A stretch of DNA of 64,000 nt from JBPCIX01 sp051005875. Its GTDB lineage: Bacteria > Actinomycetota > CADDZG01 > JAHWKV01. The DNA lies in NCBI GenBank assembly GCA_051005875.1, contig JBPCIX010000013.1, forward strand, positions 11,207-75,206, given 5' to 3'. Below the pieces are notes generated by a model. It saw nothing but the letters and a program-made list of their open reading frames with translations. It searched no databases and was not told the origin of the DNA. A program made the translations under genes and the position numbers. Positions 32,679-39,244 of the stretch are shown here, one piece after another; the stretch's first letter is position 1; each line of letters opens with the position of its first letter.

Positions 32679-33800
32679 ACGGGGGTTTCGGGGGGCGCCG
32701 TTAACCCGTATTTCGAAATGCAGATGTGAGCCTGTGCAGCTACCCGAGCAGCCCACGTAGCCAATCACCTGACCCGCCGAGACGCTTCCCCCACTTATTG
32801 CGCGGCGGCTTTGATGCGCATATAACGACGACACGCCTTGTCCATGGTCAACGATGGTGCAGTTTCCGTAGCCGCCGCCACACCCGACCGATGCAATCTG
32901 CCCCGCCTTGGTCGCCCTGATCGGATCCCCCGTGCTGCCATCGATATCCAAGCCAAGGTGGGCCCGGCCACGGCGGGGACCGAAGGGAGATGTGACTGCC
33001 CCTCTGACGGGCCACACGAATCCAGATTTCGAAGCGCCGCCAACGTCGCCGCCGTCTTTCGTGCGCGACAACGTCTTACCCAAGACGCCGGTCAGCCGGC
33101 GGCTATCCTCCTCGAGTTGCTTCAAGTCCTCTTCCTCGACAAGTATCTCTTTGGATACGGATCGAAGAGCAAGGTCACGATCGGCGCGAACGCCTTGGGC
33201 GAGCTCGCGCTGGTCCTCGACCCACGTTTTCTGCGCATTTACGTCGGCCTTAATCTTGTTCAAATCGTCACGGCGCTCAGCCAGTTCGCTCTTTAGCCTC
33301 GCTGTGTCGATCATGGTCTTGCCGTCCATTTCTGAAGCAACCTGAAACCAGAATTGAAGACGCACAAATTCAACAAGCGATTGAGCGGAAAAAATCCTGG
33401 AGATAGCCTGGGCCGGCCCCGCTTTATAAAGCCGTCGCGCACGTTCGTTCGAAGCCTGCGTGGCTCGCAGATATTGAGCCTCCAGGGTGGCAATCTGGAT
33501 CGAGGCGGTGCGAGTACCCGATTCAAGTTTTGAAAGATCGTGCTGCCCGCTTTCGATCTGCTTGTTCAACGAAGCGACCTGCTTATCGAGAGCACCGACT
33601 TGGGATTTAATGACGGCCTGGCGCCCCTTAGCCTCGGCCAGCTTGCTACGAATCTGGTCGATCTTTTTCTTCGTCGTCTGAAGCCTTGCCGACTCCGGCT
33701 CGGTCGCAGCCTGGGTTATCCCAGGGATCTGCAATATAAGCAGCAGAGCCAAACCAGCCCCCACTAGGGACCTTTGTTGAATTGGGGGGCGAGGAAACAT
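32664..33800 (-). CDS. Secreted murein hydrolase activator / M23 peptidase with coiled coil
   Basis: 378 residues. An N-terminal signal sequence (hydrophobic GAGLALLLILQIPGITQA, cleavage after about 31) is followed by a long coiled coil (about 35-245), as in EnvC and NlpD-like activators. The C-terminal LytM/M23 domain has SPFGPRRGRAHLGLDIDG (His and Asp zinc ligands) and GSHLHFEIRVNG, so the zinc site looks complete and the domain may be catalytic. Likely acts in the cell envelope at division. Divergent from the small membrane-protein gene. Confidence 0.88.
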   Translation of the reverse strand: MFPRPPIQQRSLVGAGLALLLILQIPGITQAATEPESARLQTTKKKIDQIRSKLAEAKGRQAVIKSQVGALDKQVASLNKQIESGQHDLSKLESGTRTASIQIATLEAQYLRATQASNERARRLYKAGPAQAISRIFSAQSLVEFVRLQFWFQVASEMDGKTMIDTARLKSELAERRDDLNKIKADVNAQKTWVEDQRELAQGVRADRDLALRSVSKEILVEEEDLKQLEEDSRRLTGVLGKTLSRTKDGGDVGGASKSGFVWPVRGAVTSPFGPRRGRAHLGLDIDGSTGDPIRATKAGQIASVGCGGGYGNCTIVDHGQGVSSLYAHQSRRAISGGSVSAGQVIGYVGCSGSCTGSHLHFEIRVNGAPRNPRSFLP

Positions 33801-33895
33801 CCAGGTTGAGGGTAAGGGCTTTAGCGGACGCAGTCAAGTTCGACTGGGGCGCCTGCCCGGCCCCCTCAGGCGTTTCATCGTTTAGGGTAAGCCGA

Positions 33896-34264
33896 ATGAT
33901 TATCACAACCGCCCACCGCTTTATAGGACTCACTTTGGCCGGAATTTTTCTGGTAATAGCCTTGTTCGGCTTGGTCTCCTGGATCAGCAACCGTGACCCG
34001 AATAAGTGGTTTTGGCGGTTGCTTGCAGCGGGGCAGGTTGGGCTTGTGGTCCAAATCCTTGCCGGCCTGCTGCTGTTGGTGACCAAAGGCAATCAACCCC
34101 CCTTGCATTATGTTTACGGCGCTTTTCCTGTGCTTGTACTCTTGTTCGCTCACCGGATATCGAAACGCCTCCAGGGGTTGGAATGGGCGGCTTTTGCAGT
34201 GGCCAGCTTCTTCATTTTTGGACTTCAGCTGCGCGGCATGATGACGGGATCAGGCGCAGGATAA
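33896..34264 (+). CDS. Small integral membrane protein, unknown function
   Basis: 122 residues from the ATG at 33896. Four hydrophobic segments at about 7-27, 41-61, 70-88 and 96-113 predict a four-helix membrane protein. His and Arg near the first helix (TTAHRFIG) and the HYVYGA and HRI segments give conserved-looking polar positions inside helices. I do not recognise the family. The open frame extends 114 nt further upstream (33782), but those residues look non-coding. Confidence 0.65.
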   Translation: MIITTAHRFIGLTLAGIFLVIALFGLVSWISNRDPNKWFWRLLAAGQVGLVVQILAGLLLLVTKGNQPPLHYVYGAFPVLVLLFAHRISKRLQGLEWAAFAVASFFIFGLQLRGMMTGSGAG

Positions 34265-34319
34265 GAAACGGCGCGGGTTCTGGCGGTAAAGTCGAATAGA
34301 TCACCGGGAGGTTAAATAG

Positions 34320-35486
34320 TTGGAAGTCGGAATAGGGATTGGAAAGGCAGCCCGTAAGGCATACGGCTTTGACGACATCGCCATCGTGCCTTCCAGGCGA
34401 ACGAGGGACCCCGACGACGTAGATATCTCTTGGGAAGTCGATGCCTACCGCTTCGACCTGCCGGTTCTTGCGGCCGCCATGGACGCGGTCGTATCGCCGG
34501 CAACAGCCGGTCAGATAGGCGGCCTGGGGGGCCTGGCGGTGTTGAACCTTGAAGGCTTGCAAACACGCTATGCCGACCCAGATTCCGTTCTCGCAGAGAT
34601 TGCAGAGTTGCCCGAGGACAAGGCCACGGCAAGGATGCAAGAGGTCTACAGCGAGCCCATTAAGCCAGAGCTGATCGGGCAGCGGATTCAGGAGATAAAG
34701 GCCTTCGGAGTCACTGCCGCGGCAAGTCTCACGCCGCAAAAGGTCGAGGAATATTCGAAGATCGTCCTGGAGGCCGAGCTGGACATTTTTGTCATCCAGG
34801 GCACCGTGGTCTCGGCGGAGCATGTATCCACCCAGCTGGAACCACTCAACCTAAAACGCTTCATCGCCAATTTTGATCTCCCTGTAATCGTCGGCGGCTC
34901 GGCTTCTTACCAGCCTGTTCTGCACTTGATGCGAACCGGGGCAATCGGAGTTCTCGTTGGAGTAGGCCCCGGCGCCGCTTGCACCTCGCGCCAGGTTCTC
35001 GGGATTGGAGTCCCACAGGCAACTGCTATTGCCGATGCTGCGGCGGCGCGGATGCGGCATCTCGATGAAACCGGCCGTTACGTTCACGTGATCGCCGACG
35101 GAGGAATGCGAACCGGCGGCGACATCGCCAAAGCAATCGTTTGCGGCGCCGACGCGGTGATGATCGGCTCTCCGTTGGCCCGCGCCCACGAAGCGCCGGG
35201 CCGCGGGTACCACTGGGGAATGGCGACCTTCCATGCGGCTTTACCTCGGGGCGTTAGGGTCGCTTCACAACCGCTGGGTACCTTGAAGGAGATCCTGCTT
35301 GGCCCGACCAGCGTCAACGATGGGACCGTGAATCTGTTTGGGGCCCTAAAGAATTCAATGGCAACCTGCGGCTATCAGTCGGTCAAGGACTTCCAAAAAG
35401 CCGAAGTCGTGATAGCCCCTTCGATCAAGACCGAAGGAAAGCACCTACAACAACAGCAAGGTCTCGGGCAAGGCAGCAGGGGTTAG
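34320..35486 (+). CDS. guaB3: GuaB3 family IMP dehydrogenase-related protein
   Basis: 388 residues, TTG start at 34320. It has the IMPDH/GMPR TIM barrel without CBS domains: DDIAIVPSRRTRDPDDVDIS, AAAMDAVVSPATAGQIGGLG and the catalytic-loop region GVGPGAACTSRQVLGIGVPQ (catalytic Cys), then DGGMRTGGDIAKAIVCGADA. This is the GuaB3 class seen in actinobacteria and cyanobacteria, where a cyanobacterial member was reported to act as a GMP reductase. True guaB is not in the window, although guaA is 4.7 kb away. Confidence 0.9.
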   Translation: MEVGIGIGKAARKAYGFDDIAIVPSRRTRDPDDVDISWEVDAYRFDLPVLAAAMDAVVSPATAGQIGGLGGLAVLNLEGLQTRYADPDSVLAEIAELPEDKATARMQEVYSEPIKPELIGQRIQEIKAFGVTAAASLTPQKVEEYSKIVLEAELDIFVIQGTVVSAEHVSTQLEPLNLKRFIANFDLPVIVGGSASYQPVLHLMRTGAIGVLVGVGPGAACTSRQVLGIGVPQATAIADAAAARMRHLDETGRYVHVIADGGMRTGGDIAKAIVCGADAVMIGSPLARAHEAPGRGYHWGMATFHAALPRGVRVASQPLGTLKEILLGPTSVNDGTVNLFGALKNSMATCGYQSVKDFQKAEVVIAPSIKTEGKHLQQQQGLGQGSRG

Positions 35487-35493
35487 GGCACTT

Positions 35494-36261
35494 CTAACTT
35501 CCGACTGAAACCCTAAGGGCGCCCCATTCTGTGAGGCCCTCGAGAGTGTCGCGCAGCTCTGCTTCATCGAGACCCGAGGTCTCAACCATCTCGGGGAAAC
35601 TCCTTTGACCGTCGGCTAGTTCAAGCAGAGCCTCCATCGCAGCCGTACTGTGGGCCACGATCACTCTTGCGTGAGGCGAGCGCGCAACGAGCAATCGAAC
35701 GGGAGTCTGGGGCGCCATCGGGATTTGCGCCGGGGACTTCAAAATCTCAGCCAGCACAACCGTTATGTCGTATTGCAAATCGAGCAGCCGAGTACCTTGC
35801 GCTAGCTCAAAAACCTCCCCCGCAGCGTTGGCCGCTTCGGCCGTGTCTCGCCAAACACGGGGGCCGGACTCAGCGATCATCATTGCCTGCTCGTAGTTGA
35901 GCAAATCATCGATGTAGGGGATTCGAGACTTCGCCTGGGTAGTCCCCACGTATTCCACGACCAACTCTGAAACCTGCTCCGCGCTATCCCGGCTGCCAAG
36001 AGTGAGCCTCGAGAGCAAATCGTGAAAGCCGGGACTGGCAAGGATCGCCTCGGGGCGGCGGGCTGTTGCGGACGCTAACGCTAAAGAGTACTTAAAGAAG
36101 TGAACTATCCGCTCATAGTAGAAATGGCGAGCAAGGAAGCGAGCGAACTTTTCAACCCTTGCGGGTTCGGCTAAATTGCGGCTTAGCCACTCCGATGAGG
36201 TCCGGAATTTTGCGTCGGCAAGCGCTGTTATGACCAGATCTTGCAGATCACGATCGCTCAC
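35494..36261 (-). CDS. HvfC/DUF2063-like partner protein of a DUF692 enzyme
   Basis: 255 residues, GTG start overlapping the stop of the DUF692 gene (GTGA), so translation is coupled. The helical N-terminal half contains RIPYIDDLLNYEQAMMIAE around 111-129, similar to the DUF2063/HvfC segment in which an Asp-Leu/Ala-x-x-Glu pattern follows a Pro-Tyr. The last ~60 residues (ALLELADGQRSFPEMVETSG, then LTEWGALRV) look like a PqqD-type winged helix, as used for precursor binding. Role inferred: substrate-binding partner of the DUF692 protein. Last gene of the operon. Confidence 0.6.
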   Translation of the reverse strand: MSDRDLQDLVITALADAKFRTSSEWLSRNLAEPARVEKFARFLARHFYYERIVHFFKYSLALASATARRPEAILASPGFHDLLSRLTLGSRDSAEQVSELVVEYVGTTQAKSRIPYIDDLLNYEQAMMIAESGPRVWRDTAEAANAAGEVFELAQGTRLLDLQYDITVVLAEILKSPAQIPMAPQTPVRLLVARSPHARVIVAHSTAAMEALLELADGQRSFPEMVETSGLDEAELRDTLEGLTEWGALRVSVGS

Positions 36262-37070
36262 AGAGTGGCGCGGATGCGCTCCACCGTGTTGAAGATGGAG
36301 TCCGCCGTCAAAGCCGGCGAGAACGCATCAAACGTGACCGCTCTGGCCTTGGGGCAGCGGGCCAAAGCGTGCTTCATGAACTGAAGCATTTCGTCATCGG
36401 GCTCGGCCGGCGCGATCCACGGCCCTTCGAGATCTTCGTCTTCTTCCACGCCGGCGACATGAATTTCCCAAACGTGGTCGAGGGGAAACTGCTCCAGCCA
36501 TTCCTCGGCGGGGATCTTTTTGTAGTGGGCCTGGAGCCAAAGGTGGGGCAAGTCCAGCAAGAACCCCACCCCGGTGGCCTGAAAAAAGCGCTTCAACCAA
36601 ACGGGCTCGGGCATCTGGCTGGTTTTTACGTCGAAAAACCCGGGAATGTTTTCCATCACCAAAGGCTGGTCTAGGCGCGATGCCAATTCTTTGGCATTAG
36701 CGACAAATCGACCCAGGAACTCCTCCGTATACAAAGGCGGGAACACGTAGTTCAAGCTATGAACACCATCGGCCGTGTGCAGGCATTGAAAATGCTCCGC
36801 GACCCAGGGGCTGCGATACATCTCGGCCAAAGAACGCGATCTTTCAATTGATCGCTCATCAAAGGGCTCCGACAATTGTCCGAGGTAGTCATGCAATAGC
36901 AAGGTGAATTTGTCTCGGATTGGCTCGAAGTACGGGTCGTCGCCACGGGGCGGGTCGGCCATAGCCAGGTGATCTATCTGAACCGGGGCGTTCAGAAGCT
37001 CCAACCCAAGGTGGGGGTTGTAGAACCCCCCAACCATGATCGAGCCGGGTTGTTGGGCGGCCTTGGTCAT
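36258..37070 (-). CDS. Divergent DUF692 / MNIO-family (MbnB/TglH/ChrH-like) enzyme
   Basis: 270 residues from the ATG at 37070, which overlaps the reductase stop (ATGA). A longer frame upstream exists but is not needed. MNIO enzymes use a multinuclear iron centre in a TIM barrel to rearrange Cys or other residues of peptides. Counterparts of the known ligands: H60 (LLLHDYLG), H93 (WVAEHF), E140-N141 (VMENIPG), D173 (FLLDLPH) and H204 (EIHVAG). The DtHD and terminal Glu motifs of classical members are not recognisable; D248 (VTFDAF) may replace the latter. Fold assignment likely, activity inferred. Confidence 0.7.
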   Translation of the reverse strand: MTKAAQQPGSIMVGGFYNPHLGLELLNAPVQIDHLAMADPPRGDDPYFEPIRDKFTLLLHDYLGQLSEPFDERSIERSRSLAEMYRSPWVAEHFQCLHTADGVHSLNYVFPPLYTEEFLGRFVANAKELASRLDQPLVMENIPGFFDVKTSQMPEPVWLKRFFQATGVGFLLDLPHLWLQAHYKKIPAEEWLEQFPLDHVWEIHVAGVEEDEDLEGPWIAPAEPDDEMLQFMKHALARCPKARAVTFDAFSPALTADSIFNTVERIRATL

Positions 37071-38155
37071 GGTGTCACCATTCCTTCGGCGGCCAGTTGA
37101 TCCACGAATTGTCTGACCTGCGCCCCCATCAGGTGCGTGTCCTCGGCCTCCGACCATTCGGCGGCTATCGAATCGTAGGAGGTGCGCCCGTCGAGGCGGT
37201 CGACGATGAACTGCTCGCGCCCACCCCATTCGGCGGCGGCCTCGCGAGCAGCTTGCGTAGCGGCGGCCGGTTTGAACACCTCGGCAACCGCCTCATTCAC
37301 GGCTGCGATTTCTTCGCCCTCCAAGGGTTTGTTTTTGGCCTCCAGGTTTTCCTCCAGCTGTTTTGGGGTTCGCGCCCCTGCCAAAACCACGCTAACACCG
37401 GGCTGGTTTAAAGCCCAGCCAATTGCGAGTGCACTGACGGTGCGGCCCCCCTTCGCCGCGATTTGCCTCAGCCGATCGAGTACGGCTACCCGGCGGGCCA
37501 ATTCGGGGCCCTTGAACCACCAGATCCCGTGGCGGTGGTCGTCGGGAGCAAGATCGGACACCGATTCCTGAGAGAAGGTGTCGGTCAACACACCGGATGC
37601 AAGGGACCGGTAGGCAAGGAACGAGAGCTTGTGCTTCCGGCAGAGGGGGGTCTCCTTTTGCTCCACCTCGCGGTCGAACAGGTTGTAAGCCGCCTGGTAG
37701 GTGCTTAGCGGCGCAAATTCGAGAGCCCTGGAAAGTTGCTTGCCGGTTGCGTTGCAAAGACCGATGGCGAGAGCCTTGCCTTCTTCTTTTAGCCTGGAGA
37801 GTTCCTGGAGTGAGCGCTCGAAATTATCCCCGACTTCGTGCAGCTGCAAAAGGTCCACATACTCGGTATCAAGCTTGCGAAGTGACACTTCGAGGCTTGC
37901 CCGCGGATCGTCTCGGGGACCGACCTTGGTTGCCAGAACAATCTTGGCCCGCTGCTGCTTGAGCACCCGGCCCAACAATTCCTCGGACTCGCCGTAGGTA
38001 GGAGCCGTATCGAAAACAACAACGCCGCGCTCAGCGGCGAGTTGGACCGTCTTTTCGCGCGTCGTCCAATCTGCGCCCGGACCCCAGTCCTCGCCGCCAA
38101 CTCCCCAAGCGCCGAACCCAATCTGGGCCGGACAGGACTCCCAAGTGAACGCCAT
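37067..38155 (-). CDS. Aldo/keto reductase with C-terminal PqqD/RRE-like domain
   Basis: 362 residues. The AKR barrel (1-~300) has the full catalytic tetrad: D49 and Y54 in FDTAPTYGESE, K77 in LATKVG, H106 in LLQLHEVG. It therefore probably uses NAD(P)H. Residues ~306-362 are extra for the family. They contain FIVDRLDGRTSYDSIAAEW and VRQFVDQLAAEGMV, the pattern of PqqD-type RiPP recognition elements (hydrophobic helix, LDGR turn, helix, V--FV--L---G). It is the first gene of the coupled trio and lies 40 nt below the toxin gene. Confidence 0.8.
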   Translation of the reverse strand: MAFTWESCPAQIGFGAWGVGGEDWGPGADWTTREKTVQLAAERGVVVFDTAPTYGESEELLGRVLKQQRAKIVLATKVGPRDDPRASLEVSLRKLDTEYVDLLQLHEVGDNFERSLQELSRLKEEGKALAIGLCNATGKQLSRALEFAPLSTYQAAYNLFDREVEQKETPLCRKHKLSFLAYRSLASGVLTDTFSQESVSDLAPDDHRHGIWWFKGPELARRVAVLDRLRQIAAKGGRTVSALAIGWALNQPGVSVVLAGARTPKQLEENLEAKNKPLEGEEIAAVNEAVAEVFKPAAATQAAREAAAEWGGREQFIVDRLDGRTSYDSIAAEWSEAEDTHLMGAQVRQFVDQLAAEGMVTP

Positions 38156-38195
38156 TTCTACCGACTCGGCGTTGGCATGAATTTGGTCATGTTTT

Positions 38196-38588
38196 CTAAA
38201 CCTTAATCACCTGAACGAAGGACCCGTCCAGTCCGTCGTAATCGCCATCCTGAGCAACCACGGGAACTCCCAGCGCCATAGCCGTCGCAGCAATCCAGGA
38301 ATCGTTTACAGGCATCCGTCGGTTGTTGTCTCGCAGCCAGAGCCGGAGTTTCGCCCACGACTCGGACACTGCTTCATCCACAGGCGTTGGATCCAATCTC
38401 AATGCCTCGATTAGAGTCGCCAACCGGCGCTCACGGAGCTCGACGGTTTCGGCGGCGAGAACACCTGCGCGCAATTCTCCGATCGTTATAGCCGACACCG
38501 CAATTTCGTCCGGAAGCGCGTCGGCGCGAAGGGGGCGTCCCGTTTCCCCAGCAATGAAGACCGATGTATCGGCCAGGCCGCGACTCAA
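38196..38588 (-). CDS. vapC: VapC-type PIN-domain toxin (putative endoribonuclease)
   Basis: 130 residues, overlapping the antitoxin stop by four bases. PIN acidic residues are visible: D7 in LADTSVFIAGE, E37-like Glu in ITIGELRAGV, D/N in PVNDSWIAATAMAL and D near VVAQDGDYDGL. The size and arrangement fit VapC, which cuts tRNA or rRNA when freed from its antitoxin. It lies between the Cys-His repeat peptide gene and the peptide-modification genes on the same strand. Confidence 0.88.
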   Translation of the reverse strand: MSRGLADTSVFIAGETGRPLRADALPDEIAVSAITIGELRAGVLAAETVELRERRLATLIEALRLDPTPVDEAVSESWAKLRLWLRDNNRRMPVNDSWIAATAMALGVPVVAQDGDYDGLDGSFVQVIKV

Positions 38589-38836
38589 AAGTCCAAATCG
38601 TCGGTCGTATCAGGGGCGAGTTTGCGGAGTTCGTTTCCAAGGGCCGTGTCGGCCTGTTTGGTTCCAATGCGGTGAACAAACTCGGCGCGGCTGATCCACC
38701 GAGGGCGGCGTCCAAGCGGACTCAGCAATGCCACAGGCCTGCCATCGACCCTAATGGTGATATTTTCGCCGGCCTCTGCCCTGCTTAAAAGTGCGCGGGT
38801 GTTGTTGCGCAAATCTCGTGAAGCCGCCTCTCCCAT
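38585..38836 (-). CDS. vapB: Phd/VapB-type antitoxin
   Basis: 83 residues from the ATG at 38836. It has the Phd/YefM-like N-terminal DNA-binding pattern (ASRDLRNNTRALLSRAEAGE, ITIRVDGRPVALLSPL) and a C-terminal acidic tail to wrap the toxin. A start 36 nt upstream is possible but would put the operator palindrome inside the gene. No SD precedes the ATG at 38836, so the message may be leaderless. Overlaps vapC by four bases, a usual TA arrangement. Confidence 0.85.
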   Translation of the reverse strand: MGEAASRDLRNNTRALLSRAEAGENITIRVDGRPVALLSPLGRRPRWISRAEFVHRIGTKQADTALGNELRKLAPDTTDDLDF

Positions 38837-38837
38837 T

Positions 38838-38868
38838 ACACAACTGTAGCATGTCGCTACAGTTGTGT
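38838..38868 (-). promoter_or_regulatory. Perfect 13-bp palindrome at the vapBC start (probable autoregulatory operator)
   Basis: ACACAACTGTAGC (38838-38850) and GCTACAGTTGTGT (38856-38868) are exact reverse complements with a 5-nt spacer. The palindrome ends two nucleotides from the antitoxin ATG, the usual place for antitoxin-toxin binding to its own promoter. Confidence 0.85.
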
Positions 38869-38896
38869 GCAATTTCGTGAGTTCCCGGAAAGGGAA

Positions 38897-38922
38897 GAGC
38901 CCGAACCTAAAGGTTCGGGCTC
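38897..38922 (-). terminator. 12-bp perfect hairpin downstream of the repeat-peptide gene
   Basis: GAGCCCGAACCT (38897-38908) pairs exactly with AGGTTCGGGCTC (38911-38922). On the - strand it lies 18 nt after the stop of the repeat peptide and is followed by TTCCCTTT, a moderate U-tract. It could terminate or attenuate transcription and raise peptide mRNA over the downstream genes, as seen in many RiPP operons. On the + strand no U-tract follows. Confidence 0.65.
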
Positions 38923-38940
38923 CTGCCCATCCTTACTTCT

Positions 38941-39123
38941 CTAGGCGTGACACGTGGGCTGCAATTCACTTGCCTCGACCACTGATGGCCTATGACATGT
39001 GGGCTGCAATTCATCGGCCTCAACAATCTGGGGCCGGTGACACGTGGGGTGCAGCTGGCTTGCCTCTACGAGACGGGGCCGGTGACACCCTGGTACGAGT
39101 TGCTCACTTTCGACGATCCTCAT
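38941..39123 (-). CDS. Cys-His repeat peptide, candidate RiPP precursor
   Basis: 60 residues from the ATG at 39123. Four 15-residue repeats follow the pattern x-[ILV]-V-E-[AS]-x-[EQ]-L-x-P-[TG]-C-H-R-P, the last ending CHA. Cys at 13, 28, 43 and 58, each followed by His. Codons differ at synonymous sites between repeats (CAC CGG CCC, CAT AGG CCA), so the protein sequence is conserved beyond DNA duplication. A strong SD precedes the ATG. There is no signal peptide and no separate leader; repeats begin at residue 2. Upstream of and co-directional with the reductase-DUF692-HvfC trio. Likely substrate; not recognised as a known family. Confidence 0.75.
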   Translation of the reverse strand: MRIVESEQLVPGCHRPRLVEASQLHPTCHRPQIVEADELQPTCHRPSVVEASELQPTCHA

Positions 39124-39126
39124 CCA

Positions 39127-39138
39127 ATCACCTCCTTT
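39127..39138 (-). promoter_or_regulatory. Near-ideal Shine-Dalgarno of the Cys-His peptide gene
   Basis: Read on the - strand this is AAAGGAGGTGAT, complementary to the whole anti-Shine-Dalgarno end of 16S rRNA. GGAGG is spaced 7 nt from the ATG. It is the strongest ribosome-binding site I noticed in the window and implies high translation of a small peptide. Confidence 0.9.
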
Positions 39139-39244
39139 AAACTGATGGAAGTTAAGCTGTAACCCTACAACAAACCCAAAACTACGTTGCCCGCGAATAG
39201 GCTCGGGCGGACGGTTCGTCGCATTCGCTTTCGAGGTCTATTCT

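Noticed and set aside
33782..33895. N-terminal 38 codons of the longer frame of the small membrane protein
   Set aside because: No SD at 33782, composition unlike a membrane-protein N-terminus; the ATG at 33896 starts right before the first helix.
37071..37229. N-terminal 53 codons of the longer DUF692 frame
   Set aside because: Lies inside the reductase gene in another frame and is Arg/Gly-rich; the ATG overlapping the reductase stop is the usual coupled start.
38941..39123. Short CRISPR-like array from the regular 45-bp repeats
   Set aside because: Repeats are contiguous, imperfect and in frame, with no spacers and no cas genes.
38865..39140. + strand frame of 91 codons over the peptide repeats, with its own repeated DTWAAIH/DMWAAIH units
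   Set aside because: No Shine-Dalgarno, overlaps the vapB operator and start, and its periodicity is a by-product of the 45-bp repeats. The - strand frame has a near-perfect SD, a clean ATG and synonymous codon changes.
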